Positions 17,874 to 26,921 of a stretch of DNA of 64,000 nucleotides are shown here, piece by piece (position 1 is the stretch's first letter; each line of letters opens with the position of its first letter). The notes beneath the pieces were generated by a model that ran no database searches, had not been told where the DNA came from, and saw only the letters and a program-made list of their open reading frames with translations. Position numbers and translations under genes: made by a program. Source of the stretch: an uncultured Paracoccaceae bacterium (GTDB lineage Bacteria > Pseudomonadota > Alphaproteobacteria > Rhodobacterales > Rhodobacteraceae); the NCBI GenBank assembly GCA_947489445.1, contig CANLDN010000001.1:1054001-1118000 (forward strand), written 5' to 3'.

Positions 17874-18526
17874 TCGCGATCCTCCAACCCGGCTTCGCCC
17901 AATAGCGAGATGCACAGCGCGCTCCGTGTGATCGGCATCTGCGCGATAATCATACGCTCTGCCCCTTGTTCGATGGCCACTGCGGCGGGCAGGCCCTGGT
18001 CGAGCCGTGGTTCATAGGTCCAGACCTGACCGGGCTGATTATCGCGCCGGGCCACCAGATAGATGAATTGTATAGGCGTGTCCGACACAATGACGGTGCT
18101 GCGCCGCGCCTGTTCGGTGGCCAGCCGGATATCGCGCACGTCGTAGTAGCGCGAGGCCAATAGCAGGTAGCGCCCGTCTTCTTCGCTGACCTCAAGACTG
18201 ACCATCATCGGGCGCGCCTCGCGGCTTGTGCCGTCATCCACGATCAGGCGCATCCGCGTCGGTTCACCAGAAAACCGGCCTTCTGCCCGATCCAAGCCAG
18301 CGGTCGTCGCCGACGCGGCCCATGCTTGCAGCACCCGTCGTGCAGTTAGCCAATCAGTTGCGTCTTGTTGCAGACCGTCCTGACGCATGCTGATCTGCCG
18401 CAAGCCCCATGTCGCACTGGTGAGTAAAGCCAATGTCAGCGCGGCCACGGACAGGGCCACCAAAGCCTCTGCCAAGGCAAATCCGCGTTGTGCGCGTTGG
18501 CGCCGGGGGCGTCGCCAGCATATCAT
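17858..18526 (-). CDS. gspJ: Type II secretion minor pseudopilin GspJ
   Basis: A 222-aa pseudopilin. The prepilin signal is QRGFALAEALVALSVAAL, with cleavage expected after Gly and the conserved Glu at +5. Length and order between gspI and gspK support GspJ; the domain itself is divergent. The ATG at 18526 overlaps the gspI stop (ATGA). It is expected to form the tip complex with GspI and GspK. Confidence 0.85.
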   Translation of the reverse strand: MICWRRPRRQRAQRGFALAEALVALSVAALTLALLTSATWGLRQISMRQDGLQQDATDWLTARRVLQAWAASATTAGLDRAEGRFSGEPTRMRLIVDDGTSREARPMMVSLEVSEEDGRYLLLASRYYDVRDIRLATEQARRSTVIVSDTPIQFIYLVARRDNQPGQVWTYEPRLDQGLPAAVAIEQGAERMIIAQMPITRSALCISLLGEAGLEDRDCRLR

Positions 18527-18921
18527 AATGGTGTCTCTGCATAGCGGACGCCGCGCAGCACCAGCGGGTTGCCATCGGGCCGTTCCGGTTCGACGGTGAC
18601 ATAAATATAAACCAGTTCGTTGGGTTGCAGGGGGCCAAGACGCATATCGCCGGTCCCTTGCGCCGAGACAGTTAGTGACCAGTTGAGCCCGGCTGAAAGC
18701 CCCGTATCCTGCGTGCCCGCGCGCACAGCGATATCAAGACCCACACGATCCATGATTTGCGTGGCAACCAACATTTGTGCGGCTTGTGCATCTGAACGCC
18801 GCTCCATCAGCAGGCCGAGTGAGAGTGCCTGATAGAACCCCGAAATCGCCAGTGCCGCGATAGAGAGCGACACAAGTGTTTCGATCAAGGTGAAACCCCG
18901 CTGTCGGCCCCTACGGATCAT
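18523..18921 (-). CDS. gspI: Type II secretion minor pseudopilin GspI
   Basis: A 132-aa pseudopilin. The signal is QRGFTLIETLVSLSIAALA (Glu +5), followed by the GspI-like segment QMLVATQIMDRVGLDI. ATG 18921 overlaps the gspH stop by four bases. It is the usual size for GspI, and its place between H and J agrees. Confidence 0.88.
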   Translation of the reverse strand: MIRRGRQRGFTLIETLVSLSIAALAISGFYQALSLGLLMERRSDAQAAQMLVATQIMDRVGLDIAVRAGTQDTGLSAGLNWSLTVSAQGTGDMRLGPLQPNELVYIYVTVEPERPDGNPLVLRGVRYAETPL

Positions 18922-19343
18922 GGTGATAGCCGCACTTGGCCAGTCAGCCAGTCAAGTTCTACGGAACGCGACAGGTCGCCCGCGACTAGTATAAGATCCA
19001 GCCCTTCGTTTTCACCGGAAGGACGGATCAGGATGCGCGTGGTTTCGCTTGGGCTTGTCACCCCCTGCCCCAGCACGTGACTGGCCCTTGGCGTCGTCAG
19101 CGTGCGGGTGGTGTCAGTGTATTCGACCGCGACAGGCAGCCCGGTTTCAGCGGCCAGCAGGCGGGCTTGCTGTAGGACCAGTGCGACAGCGGCCACGTCA
19201 CTTTGCAACCGCGCGCGGTCGGACCGGCCCAATGCGGTGATCGAAACCGTGCTGACCAACACGATGATGGCCACAGTGACCAAAACCTCGACCGTGGCAA
19301 AGCCCGCGTTGGCTATGCTGCGTTTTGGTCTAACCTTCCACAT
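18918..19343 (-). CDS. gspH: Type II secretion minor pseudopilin GspH
   Basis: A 141-aa pseudopilin from ATG 19343, overlapping the end of gspG by 14 bases; an ATG two codons earlier (19349) is equally possible. The signal NAGFATVEVLVTVAIIVLV has Glu at +5. The C-terminal part has short beta-strand segments such as RILIRPSGENEGLDLI as in GspH. The longer open frame to 19514 overlaps gspG and is discarded. Confidence 0.83.
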   Translation of the reverse strand: MWKVRPKRSIANAGFATVEVLVTVAIIVLVSTVSITALGRSDRARLQSDVAAVALVLQQARLLAAETGLPVAVEYTDTTRTLTTPRASHVLGQGVTSPSETTRILIRPSGENEGLDLILVAGDLSRSVELDWLTGQVRLSP

Positions 19344-19767
19344 CGGCATCCATGCCAGTTCCGCCAGCCCGTTGATCGGCACCGAGTGACCGCACGCGCA
19401 CCTGACCATCCGACAGCGTGTAGATAAACGCGCTGCCCCACGAATCCGTGGGCAGGTTGCCGTCGCGCAGGTATGGCCCGCTCCATCCTGGGATCGTTCC
19501 GCCACCGGCAACAAGTGCTTGCAGCCCCTCTTGCTCGGATGGATAACGGCCCGTGTCGATCAAAAAGATATCAAGCGCGCTGCGCAACTGGACGATCTGC
19601 GCCTCTGTCGCCTTGACCCGTGATGATTGCAGCTGCCGCATCGCCGCCGGACCGACCAGCCCGATCAAGAGGCCAACGATGGCCACCGCGACCAGCATTT
19701 CGACCAGCGAGAACCCTTGTGTGGCGGACCGCCGGCGGCTGGGTCTGCGCCTAAAACGATATGGCAT
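19330..19767 (-). CDS. gspG: Type II secretion major pseudopilin GspG
   Basis: A 145-aa major pseudopilin. The basic leader ends in TQGFSLVEMLVAVAIVGLLIG (Glu +5). The body has the GspG hallmarks: QIVQLRSALDIFLIDTGRYPSEQEGLQAL, GPYLRDGNLPTDSWG, and the C-terminal GADQRAGGTGMDADV, which resembles the calcium-binding end loop. The start is ATG 19767, overlapping gspF by 17 bases; ATG 19797 is in frame but lies deeper in gspF. Confidence 0.93.
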   Translation of the reverse strand: MPYRFRRRPSRRRSATQGFSLVEMLVAVAIVGLLIGLVGPAAMRQLQSSRVKATEAQIVQLRSALDIFLIDTGRYPSEQEGLQALVAGGGTIPGWSGPYLRDGNLPTDSWGSAFIYTLSDGQVRVRSLGADQRAGGTGMDADVEG

Positions 19768-20980
19768 TGACGGATACGATAGCAGAGAAAAGGGCATAGA
19801 GGCTGACTCCGATCAGGAGGCCGACACCCACGATCAGGGCCGGCTGGAATAACAAAAGAAACCGCTCAAGCTCGCGGTCGGCGGCGTCGCGCATGTCAAC
19901 AGATGTGCGGCTGATCATGCCGCCAAGATCACCGGCTTCTTCGCCGATGCGGATCATTTCAATGGCTTCACGCGGAAGCAGGTCCTGCGCGCGCAGCGCG
20001 GTGGACAGCAACGCCCCGCTTTCAACCTGCTGGGTTGCGGTCTGCATACTGACGCGCAAAGCACCGTCCGGCGCAGATTTCGACACAACCCGCAATGCGC
20101 CGCTGAGCGTGATATCCCGGTTCAGCAATGCCCCCAGAACATGCAAAAGAAGCATCATCTGGTTGCGCAGCATCAGGCGCCGGATAAAGGGGATCCGATT
20201 GCCGAACTGCACCAACAGACCCGTCAGAATCCCGCGCCGTGCAGCAAGAAAACCGCCAAGACTCAAAAGTAGCAGCCCGCCCAGAATAAATGGCCAAAGT
20301 GAAGATAGCACACCGGATACGGCAAAGACGGCACGCCCCATGGCGGGCACCAGTTCGATCCGATCCGCAATGAGTGGGCGAAACTGCGGGATGATTGCGA
20401 CCATGATCAGGCCCAGCGACAGCAACGCCACGAACAGTAAAATGCCCGGATACATCAATCCGGTCACGATCCGACGCCGCACCAGAAGTCTGTTTTCCAT
20501 GATATCGGCTGATGTGGTCAACGCGCTGCTCATATCGCCCGAAACCTCTGCCCCGTTGATAAGCGAAAGGGTCACGGCGTCATCCACCCCGGCCTTGTCC
20601 TGAAGCGCGCGCGACAGCGGCACACCTTCGCGCAGGCTGTCACGGACACGCAATGCGGCCTTGGCAATCGGGTCATCGCCGCCGTCACCGATAATGGCCA
20701 AGGCACGTTCCGACTGAATCTGGCGACCGGACAGCTTGGCCAGCCGGACCAGAAAATCAGTGGTCTGCCGTGGTGAAAGATGATCGGCACTGCGGCGCTT
20801 ACGGATCGTTCCACGCTGTTTCGTGCCTGCCCCCTCGGGTTCCAAGGTGATGGGAAACAGGCCGCGCGTCCGCAACGCACGGGTCGCATCAGTCACATCT
20901 GTACCTGTAATCTGCCCGGACTGGCGGGCCCCGTTGCTGTCACGGGCGGTATAAGAGAATGTGCGCTGCGCCTGTTCCAA
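19751..20980 (-). CDS. gspF: Type II secretion inner membrane platform protein GspF
   Basis: A 409-aa inner membrane protein with two T2SSF domains and three membrane segments near residues 170, 215 and 380. Typical sequences are FSYTARDSNGARQSGQI, the first domain with REGVPLSRAL, RRIVTGLMYPGILL, and the C-terminal IRIGEEAGDLGGMI and FQPALIVGVGLLIG. The start appears to be TTG 20980, with only a weak ribosome site, 12 bases after gspE. Confidence 0.93.
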   Translation of the reverse strand: MEQAQRTFSYTARDSNGARQSGQITGTDVTDATRALRTRGLFPITLEPEGAGTKQRGTIRKRRSADHLSPRQTTDFLVRLAKLSGRQIQSERALAIIGDGGDDPIAKAALRVRDSLREGVPLSRALQDKAGVDDAVTLSLINGAEVSGDMSSALTTSADIMENRLLVRRRIVTGLMYPGILLFVALLSLGLIMVAIIPQFRPLIADRIELVPAMGRAVFAVSGVLSSLWPFILGGLLLLSLGGFLAARRGILTGLLVQFGNRIPFIRRLMLRNQMMLLLHVLGALLNRDITLSGALRVVSKSAPDGALRVSMQTATQQVESGALLSTALRAQDLLPREAIEMIRIGEEAGDLGGMISRTSVDMRDAADRELERFLLLFQPALIVGVGLLIGVSLYALFSAIVSVNAISF

Positions 20981-20992
20981 GTTCTTGGGCCC

Positions 20993-22687
20993 CTAGAAAA
21001 ACTTGACGCCAAGAATGCGCATGACTTCTTCTATCGTTGTCTTTCCTTCAGCAATCAAGCGCACGCCTTCTGATCCCATTGTGTAGGTCTCCGGATCCAT
21101 TGCGCTGCCTTGCGGCAAGAACAACTGATCGGGCTCCATCGCCTCGAACAACGCGACACGTCCGCGAAACCCGGTCTGATTGCAAGCATCGCAGCCCGTA
21201 GATGTCACAAGGTGCCACTGCGCTGGATCAGTCTTATTGCCTGTGCGTTGATCCAACGCTGCGAACGTCTCTCGGACTTTTCGCTGTTTGACCAAGTCGA
21301 TAGGCTGCGCACAAGAAGGGCAGACACGACGGACAAGACGTTGGGCCGCGACAAGTCGGGTTACGGACTTCAACAGATAATCCGGCACGCCAAGATCAAT
21401 CAAACGCGTCGCGGCCTCTGTCGCGCGGTTGGTGTGCAGCGTGGAAAACACCAGATGCCCGGTCATCGCCGCCCGCACGGCCAGTTCAGCGGTTTCACTA
21501 TCGCGGATTTCGCCCACCATGATCACATCGGGGTCATGGCGCAGGATCGTGCGCAAGGCTGCGGCAAAGGTCCAACCCAGATCGGGGTTCACTTCGATCT
21601 GTTGCAGGCCGGGTGTTTGGATTTCGACCGGGTTTTCGATTGTAACGATTTTCCTGCGTGTATCGTTGAGTTCGTTCATCGCCGCGTGCAGGGTTGTGGT
21701 TTTACCGCTGCCGGTTGGCCCTGTCACCAAGATCAGCCCGTTGGGCTGTGTGATGGCCGCACCCAACCTATCGGATACATGTGCGGGTAGTTTCAGGTCG
21801 GCCAGTTTTGACAGGCCGTCGTGATTGTCCAGCAAACGCAGAACAATCGTTTCGCCGTGGATCATTGGTGCGCTGGCGACGCGCATGTCGATATCGCGAC
21901 CTGCCAGTTTTTGACGGATGCGGCCGTCCTGCGGCAAACGACGTTCGCTGATATCCATACCGGCCAGAATTTTGAGGCGTGAGACGACACCTTCATATAG
22001 ACCGCGTTCCGGCCCCCGCACCTCGACCAGTTCGCCATCAACCCGCAAACGTACCCGCGCCGCAGTTATCAGAGGTTCAAGATGAATATCGGTCGCGCGC
22101 ATCTCGATCGCGGTATCAAAGAGCGTTTCAAGATAACGTACAGTGGGCGCATTATTGGCCAGCTCCGTCAGCCGGTCCGTATCAAGGTCGAGCCCATCGC
22201 CTGCTTTAATCCCGACATCAGTCGCGGTCGGCGCATCGTTCACTGCTGCCTCGGCACTCCGTGACATGGCCAGTTCGATGTCACGGTCGGTGGCGACCCC
22301 CAATTCCAACGCCGCACCGAAAATCATTTCAAGTGCTGTAACAGAAGCTTCATCATAGGGGTCGGCCACGGCGAAATAGGCGCGGTCAGGCGACATCTGG
22401 ATAGGGACAATGGCCGTGCGGCGCAGATAGTCGGCGGACAGGCGCGAATCCTCTGGCAGGCGCTGCGGAATATCATCCAGCGTGACCAATGGCAGACCAA
22501 GGTGACTGGCACTGGCGCGGGCCCATTCCTTTTGCGGAACAAGGCCAAGGCGGTCCAAAACCGCGCGCACGGGCTGACCCGTACTGGCTGCGGCTTCCAT
22601 GACCTGAGACAGGTTGGCATCCGACAACGTGCCGTTTTCCATAAAGATTGTCGGCAGCTTGCCACGGTTGTCGATGTCTATCAGCAC
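20993..22687 (-). CDS. gspE: Type II secretion ATPase GspE
   Basis: A 564-aa cytoplasmic motor ATPase. An N-terminal GspE domain (about 10-150) is followed by the core: DIHLEPL and VRLRVDGELVEV, Walker A GPTGSGKTT at 323, an Asp box near TIENPVEIQ, Walker B VIMVGEIRDSETAELA, and the His box STLHTNRA. A four-cysteine zinc element is at 456/459 and 499/502. The start is GTG 22687 with AAGGG upstream; ATG 22642 is an alternative. It is the first gene of the minus-strand T2SS operon. Confidence 0.95.
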   Translation of the reverse strand: MLIDIDNRGKLPTIFMENGTLSDANLSQVMEAAASTGQPVRAVLDRLGLVPQKEWARASASHLGLPLVTLDDIPQRLPEDSRLSADYLRRTAIVPIQMSPDRAYFAVADPYDEASVTALEMIFGAALELGVATDRDIELAMSRSAEAAVNDAPTATDVGIKAGDGLDLDTDRLTELANNAPTVRYLETLFDTAIEMRATDIHLEPLITAARVRLRVDGELVEVRGPERGLYEGVVSRLKILAGMDISERRLPQDGRIRQKLAGRDIDMRVASAPMIHGETIVLRLLDNHDGLSKLADLKLPAHVSDRLGAAITQPNGLILVTGPTGSGKTTTLHAAMNELNDTRRKIVTIENPVEIQTPGLQQIEVNPDLGWTFAAALRTILRHDPDVIMVGEIRDSETAELAVRAAMTGHLVFSTLHTNRATEAATRLIDLGVPDYLLKSVTRLVAAQRLVRRVCPSCAQPIDLVKQRKVRETFAALDQRTGNKTDPAQWHLVTSTGCDACNQTGFRGRVALFEAMEPDQLFLPQGSAMDPETYTMGSEGVRLIAEGKTTIEEVMRILGVKFF

Positions 22688-22995
22688 GCTTTACAGCCCT
22701 TGAGTTTGCGCCACCCGGCGCGCAATGATTCTACCATGTATCAGTTAACAGCAGCATGCGGGTTACCCTAGTCAGAGGCATGTTCAACAATGTGGCGACA
22801 TTTTGGCATTGGAGCGACAGGCTGAACATAGGTTTGTATTTCGCAAGAATGTTCTCAGACTAGCAACCAAGTTAAGCGTTTTACTGCCGATTGTATGCGT
22901 AATTCATGGGGTGGTTGTGAGCTGGCCGCAAAGTCGTCCAAATCTCCAGGATAGCTCAGGCCAGCCTGCGCATGCATCATTGAAAGAGCTTACAA
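22688..22995. other. Divergent intergenic region between the two T2SS arms
   Basis: 308 bases without a convincing gene. It must hold promoters for gspE (left) and for the DUF1800 gene (right). It is AT-richer than its surroundings around 22730-22880. No clear operator repeat or canonical promoter pair stood out. Confidence 0.5.
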
Positions 22996-25497
22996 ATGGA
23001 TCATTTCCGGACCCGAATGCTTACTATGACGCCCCTGATCATTTCCGCGATGACTGGTGCGGTGTCTGCGCAGGAAACCCCTGTCGCCGCCCTGAATGCG
23101 CAGGTTGCCAAGGCTGTGGCGCGACAATCAACAGCGCCCGCGCTGTCGATGCAGGTCAATTTGCCAAGCCAAGGTACTTATGTTTTCACCGCCCCGTCCG
23201 ATAGTGATGTTCAAGTCCGGATTGACGGCACGGTGATCCTGGATTTGTCACAACCCCGCAGTGATGTGTCGGCTGCCGACGTCAAAGTCTTTACGACCCT
23301 GATGGCCGGAACGCATATCATAGAAATCATCGGTGATAATGTGACGCCTGAAAAGCTGGCGGCGATATCGCTCAACCAGGTTGGTATGCCAGCGGCTAGC
23401 TTGGCCAGTCTGACTGACGGGTTCACGACAGACACGACACAGCAGTCCAGAACGGCATCACTGCGCAGCACAACCGCGACACGCATGATTACTGGGCAGA
23501 CTTCAGTGTCTCAGGTCCGTGAAATGCCCCAGAACAACGCCACCGGTCGCGACACAGACGTCATGACCGCGAGTGCTGTATCGACGGCGCCCGGCCGTGT
23601 CATCGTGCCGGGATCTGGTGCAGCCAATCAAGACAATGATGAGCCGGACAGCGTGGTCCGGAGTGTTGTACGTGGCGCCGTCAGTGCGATCCTTGCATCC
23701 AGAGACGTTGATTCCGGCGGCCCCGGCGCAGCGGCTGGTGAAGCGACTTCAAGCCCGCTAAGCCCGCCATCAGGCGTAGCTGTTACACAGGCGGTGCAGA
23801 TCGTAGGCGGCGCAACTGAAGAAGGCGTTGTTGGTACAACAGGTCAAACAATGTTCGGCGGTGTCATGGACCCCGATACCTATGACACTGTGGCCGTTTC
23901 AATCAACCAGTCCGAAACACCCACATTAGTCGATGTTGGACCCACAACCGGTCAGTTTGCGTTTCGGATTTTTCCTGAAGACGTCGCTGATGGTGATGTG
24001 ACGGTCACACTGACAGGAATGTCGAGCAGCAACGAAGGAGTGATGACTGAACCTGTCGTCTACAACTACACCGCCGGACCCATTAATGATGGGGTAAGTC
24101 AGGTCTTGTCGCGGATTACCTATGGTGCGACAGCCGATCTGTATGCGCGTGTGCGTTACATTGGTGTAGACGCCTATATCGAAGAACAGCTTCGTCCGGA
24201 AAACATCCGTAACGCTGCCTTTGAGGCGATGGATTTCGATGATCTCTTGGATCGCGGAACGACCAATTCCTATCGCATGTTCCGCAGCCTTGAGCGCCAC
24301 AACCTCGCACACGCAGCGTTTTCGGACAAACAACTACAAGAGGCCATGGGTGAATTCTGGTCGAACCACTTCCATGCATCGACCAAAGATTCCGGCGTGC
24401 GTGTTCAAAACTTGGATGACCGCATCTTCTTTCGCGAAAATGCAATGGGCCGTTTCGAAGATCTTTTGTTGTATTCCGCCCGTAGCCCGCTGATGTCCCA
24501 GTTCTTGGACAATGATCAAAGCCGCGCTGGTCGGTTGAACGAAAACTATGGCCGCGAAATCCTCGAGTTGCATACCGTGGGTGTAGACGCCGGCTACAGT
24601 GATGAAGACGTGATCGCTGCGTCGCGCATCTTTACCGGCTGGAACTATCGCCGGACCAACGAAGGCGCTCAAGATACACCATCCCTGTATGAATTTGAAT
24701 TCCGTGCGGGGAACCACGACACCGAAGACAAGGTCATTCCATTCCTGAACACGACAATCGCGGGTCGTTCCGGTGGTGCCGGTGTTGAAGAAGGCGAAGA
24801 GTTTATCGCGCTCCTTGCCGATGACGTACGCACACATAACTACGTGTGTGGCAAGATCGTCCAGCGTTTTGTCGCGGATGTCCCCCCTGCCGAATTCGTC
24901 GATATCTGTGTGACGGCTTGGCAGGCAAGTGACGGCAGCAGCCGTGAAATCCTGCGGGCCATCCTGACGGCACCCGCGTTCATTGAAACCGCCGAGTATC
25001 AGCGGGCCAAGGGCAAGACACCTTTCGAGTATGCGGCCTCTGCCATTCGAGCTGTGGGTGCAAACCCCAACCGTGACCTTGACCCCGGCTTTTACGAGCG
25101 TTTCTTGAGTGGTGTTGAGAATGCTGGCTACAAGCCCGTATCCTTTCCAGTACCGACAGGATTGCCGGAAATTGGCAAGGCTTGGGTGAACTCGGCATCG
25201 TTGATCGCACAATACAGTGGTGTAAACTTTGCGATGGAGCGGCGAGACCAGTTCAACATCGATCTGGAAGACGAGATTGATGAATATGGTCTGGAAACAG
25301 CCGAGGAAGTGGCCGCCTACCTACTCGCCATCGCGACAACGGATCGCTACAGACGTGATGAATACGAGGCGGTTGTCAGCGTGTTGAAAGGGTCTGACGG
25401 CATTTTTGAACCTATGGTGCGCGATGACCGCGAGCGCCGTGCGCTTGACCGGGCCGTCGGTCTGCTTGTCACGCTTCCTAGCTTCCAACTTCAGTAA
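22996..25497 (+). CDS. DUF1800 family exported protein
   Basis: An 833-aa protein from ATG 22996. A signal peptide is seen (TPLIISAMTGAVSAQE, probable cut after VSA). Residues 30-330 are Ser/Thr/Asp-rich with beta-type, Ig-like repeats (GTYVFTAPSDSDVQVRIDG; QFAFRIFPEDVADGDVTVTL). The DUF1800 domain starts near 355 (SRITYGATADLYARV) and includes MGEFWSNHFHAS, ENYGREILELHTVGVDAGYSDEDV and RIFTGWNY. The function of DUF1800 is not established. It forms a pair with the following DUF1501 gene; both sit between T2SS arms and are followed by gspL-M, so they are plausible T2SS substrates or cell-surface partners. Confidence 0.9.
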   Translation: MDHFRTRMLTMTPLIISAMTGAVSAQETPVAALNAQVAKAVARQSTAPALSMQVNLPSQGTYVFTAPSDSDVQVRIDGTVILDLSQPRSDVSAADVKVFTTLMAGTHIIEIIGDNVTPEKLAAISLNQVGMPAASLASLTDGFTTDTTQQSRTASLRSTTATRMITGQTSVSQVREMPQNNATGRDTDVMTASAVSTAPGRVIVPGSGAANQDNDEPDSVVRSVVRGAVSAILASRDVDSGGPGAAAGEATSSPLSPPSGVAVTQAVQIVGGATEEGVVGTTGQTMFGGVMDPDTYDTVAVSINQSETPTLVDVGPTTGQFAFRIFPEDVADGDVTVTLTGMSSSNEGVMTEPVVYNYTAGPINDGVSQVLSRITYGATADLYARVRYIGVDAYIEEQLRPENIRNAAFEAMDFDDLLDRGTTNSYRMFRSLERHNLAHAAFSDKQLQEAMGEFWSNHFHASTKDSGVRVQNLDDRIFFRENAMGRFEDLLLYSARSPLMSQFLDNDQSRAGRLNENYGREILELHTVGVDAGYSDEDVIAASRIFTGWNYRRTNEGAQDTPSLYEFEFRAGNHDTEDKVIPFLNTTIAGRSGGAGVEEGEEFIALLADDVRTHNYVCGKIVQRFVADVPPAEFVDICVTAWQASDGSSREILRAILTAPAFIETAEYQRAKGKTPFEYAASAIRAVGANPNRDLDPGFYERFLSGVENAGYKPVSFPVPTGLPEIGKAWVNSASLIAQYSGVNFAMERRDQFNIDLEDEIDEYGLETAEEVAAYLLAIATTDRYRRDEYEAVVSVLKGSDGIFEPMVRDDRERRALDRAVGLLVTLPSFQLQ

Positions 25498-25533
25498 TAA
25501 TCGGGTCGAACCGATTTTCGAAAGGTATGTACA

Positions 25534-26841
25534 TTGACCACGCGTAGAGAATTCCTAAAGTCCTCCGCCTTGGTAGCGGCGGCAAGCATGGCTGGCATTG
25601 CCGGTGCACCACAATTCGCTTTTGGCCAAGAGGCCAATGGCAAAACGCTGATAAAGGTTTTCATGCGCGGTGGCGCAGACGGCCTGCATCTGTTCCCCGC
25701 AGTGGGCGACATGATGTATTATCAGCATCGCCCCAACCTTGCGATTGAAGCACCTAATCAACAGGATGCCAATACCGCGCTGAATATCGGCGATTCCTAC
25801 CGCGGCATGAACCCGAACCTCGAACCGCTGATGGAAATCTGGAATGCGGGCCGGATGATGGTCGCGCCGTCGACCGCGCTTGAAGAAGGCAACCGTTCAC
25901 ACTTCGATAACCAGCGCTGGATCGGCACAGGTGCCCGCAACAACATCATCGACGGTTACCTGAACCGATACATGCAAGAAGTCGACGGGGCCAATCACCC
26001 GTTGCGGGGTGCCGTTCTTGGCAAATCATCCATCAGCACTGAAATTCGTGGCTCTATCGTTGTGCCTGCGGTCGTGAACCCAGACAGCTTTAATGTGCGC
26101 AACAACAGCCTGTGTTCCGGCAACGGCTGCTCTGACAACCAGCTGACGGATCTGATGCGCGAAATTGCCTCCCACCCGATTGAAGAAACCAGTCTTGAGG
26201 CGTCTGTTCGCGAGAACCAGTTGATCATGCTGGATTCAATTGCTGAAATTCAGGGGGCTGCGGATGGGTACACACCATCTGCTGGCGGTCTGGATTATTC
26301 CGGGTCCCCGCTGGGACGCGGGTTGCGCCTGGTTGCACAGCTGATGAAGGCCGGTGTGCCGCTTGAAGTGGCTGCAATGGACTGGAACATTGGCTGGGAC
26401 ACCCATTCCAACCAGATCTCAGGTGGTGCGGATCGGTTTATCAATCCAAATTTCGGTTATCACCGGAGAATGCGTGAGGGTGCCAATGACTTCCTGACAT
26501 TCTTCCGCGACATGTCCGACCTGATTGACGATGTGGTTGTTATCGTCGGCACGGAATTTGGCCGGACCGTCATCGAAAATGGTAGCCGGGGTTCAGATCA
26601 CGGCCACGGCAGCACCTGGTTCGCCTTTGGTGGGCCAACTGTGCCAGGCGTTGGTCCGGATGTTTCCACGCTGGACACCGGCAGTTTGCGCAGTGGGCGT
26701 TACATGCCAACAGTCACGGATTATAGAGACGTCGTCGCCGAGATAATGATCCGTCACATGGGGATGCCGCAAGGACTTGTTTCGACAATTTTCCCGAACC
26801 ACAGCTTTGTTAATCATAATCTGTTTAACAGATCGGCGTAA
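25534..26841 (+). CDS. DUF1501 family exported protein with Tat signal
   Basis: A 435-aa protein from TTG 25534; no in-frame ATG exists before the signal. The signal TTRREFLKSSALVAAASMAGIAG is a twin-arginine type, implying export in folded form. DUF1501 features are VFMRGGADGLHLFPAVGD, PSTALEEGNRSHFDNQRWI, NIGWDTHSNQ, VVIVGTEFGRTVIENGSRGSDHGHGSTWFAFG. The last resembles the metal-binding His/Asp cluster of alkaline phosphatase-like folds. It lies 36 bases after the DUF1800 gene. The two families are often neighbours. Tat export followed by T2SS passage across the outer membrane is a known route, so this is a candidate substrate; enzymatic role unknown. Confidence 0.9.
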   Translation: MTTRREFLKSSALVAAASMAGIAGAPQFAFGQEANGKTLIKVFMRGGADGLHLFPAVGDMMYYQHRPNLAIEAPNQQDANTALNIGDSYRGMNPNLEPLMEIWNAGRMMVAPSTALEEGNRSHFDNQRWIGTGARNNIIDGYLNRYMQEVDGANHPLRGAVLGKSSISTEIRGSIVVPAVVNPDSFNVRNNSLCSGNGCSDNQLTDLMREIASHPIEETSLEASVRENQLIMLDSIAEIQGAADGYTPSAGGLDYSGSPLGRGLRLVAQLMKAGVPLEVAAMDWNIGWDTHSNQISGGADRFINPNFGYHRRMREGANDFLTFFRDMSDLIDDVVVIVGTEFGRTVIENGSRGSDHGHGSTWFAFGGPTVPGVGPDVSTLDTGSLRSGRYMPTVTDYRDVVAEIMIRHMGMPQGLVSTIFPNHSFVNHNLFNRSA

Positions 26842-26868
26842 AAGCATCACAAGTGTTGAAACGACCTG

Positions 26869-26895
26869 CGCTGAGGGGCTAAATGTCCCTCAGCG
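26869..26895 (+). terminator. Hairpin after the DUF1501 gene
   Basis: CGCTGAGGG (26869-26877) pairs perfectly with CCCTCAGCG (26887-26895) around a 9-base loop, 27 bases after the DUF1501 stop and before gspL. The downstream run is T-poor, so it may attenuate rather than stop transcription into gspL. Confidence 0.45.
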
Positions 26896-26921
26896 TAATC
26901 TATTAAGGGCCCCATCTTGGT

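Noticed and set aside
24334..25212. 292-codon minus-strand frame within the DUF1800 gene
   Set aside because: Antisense shadow; the plus-strand protein has a signal peptide and DUF1800 motifs.
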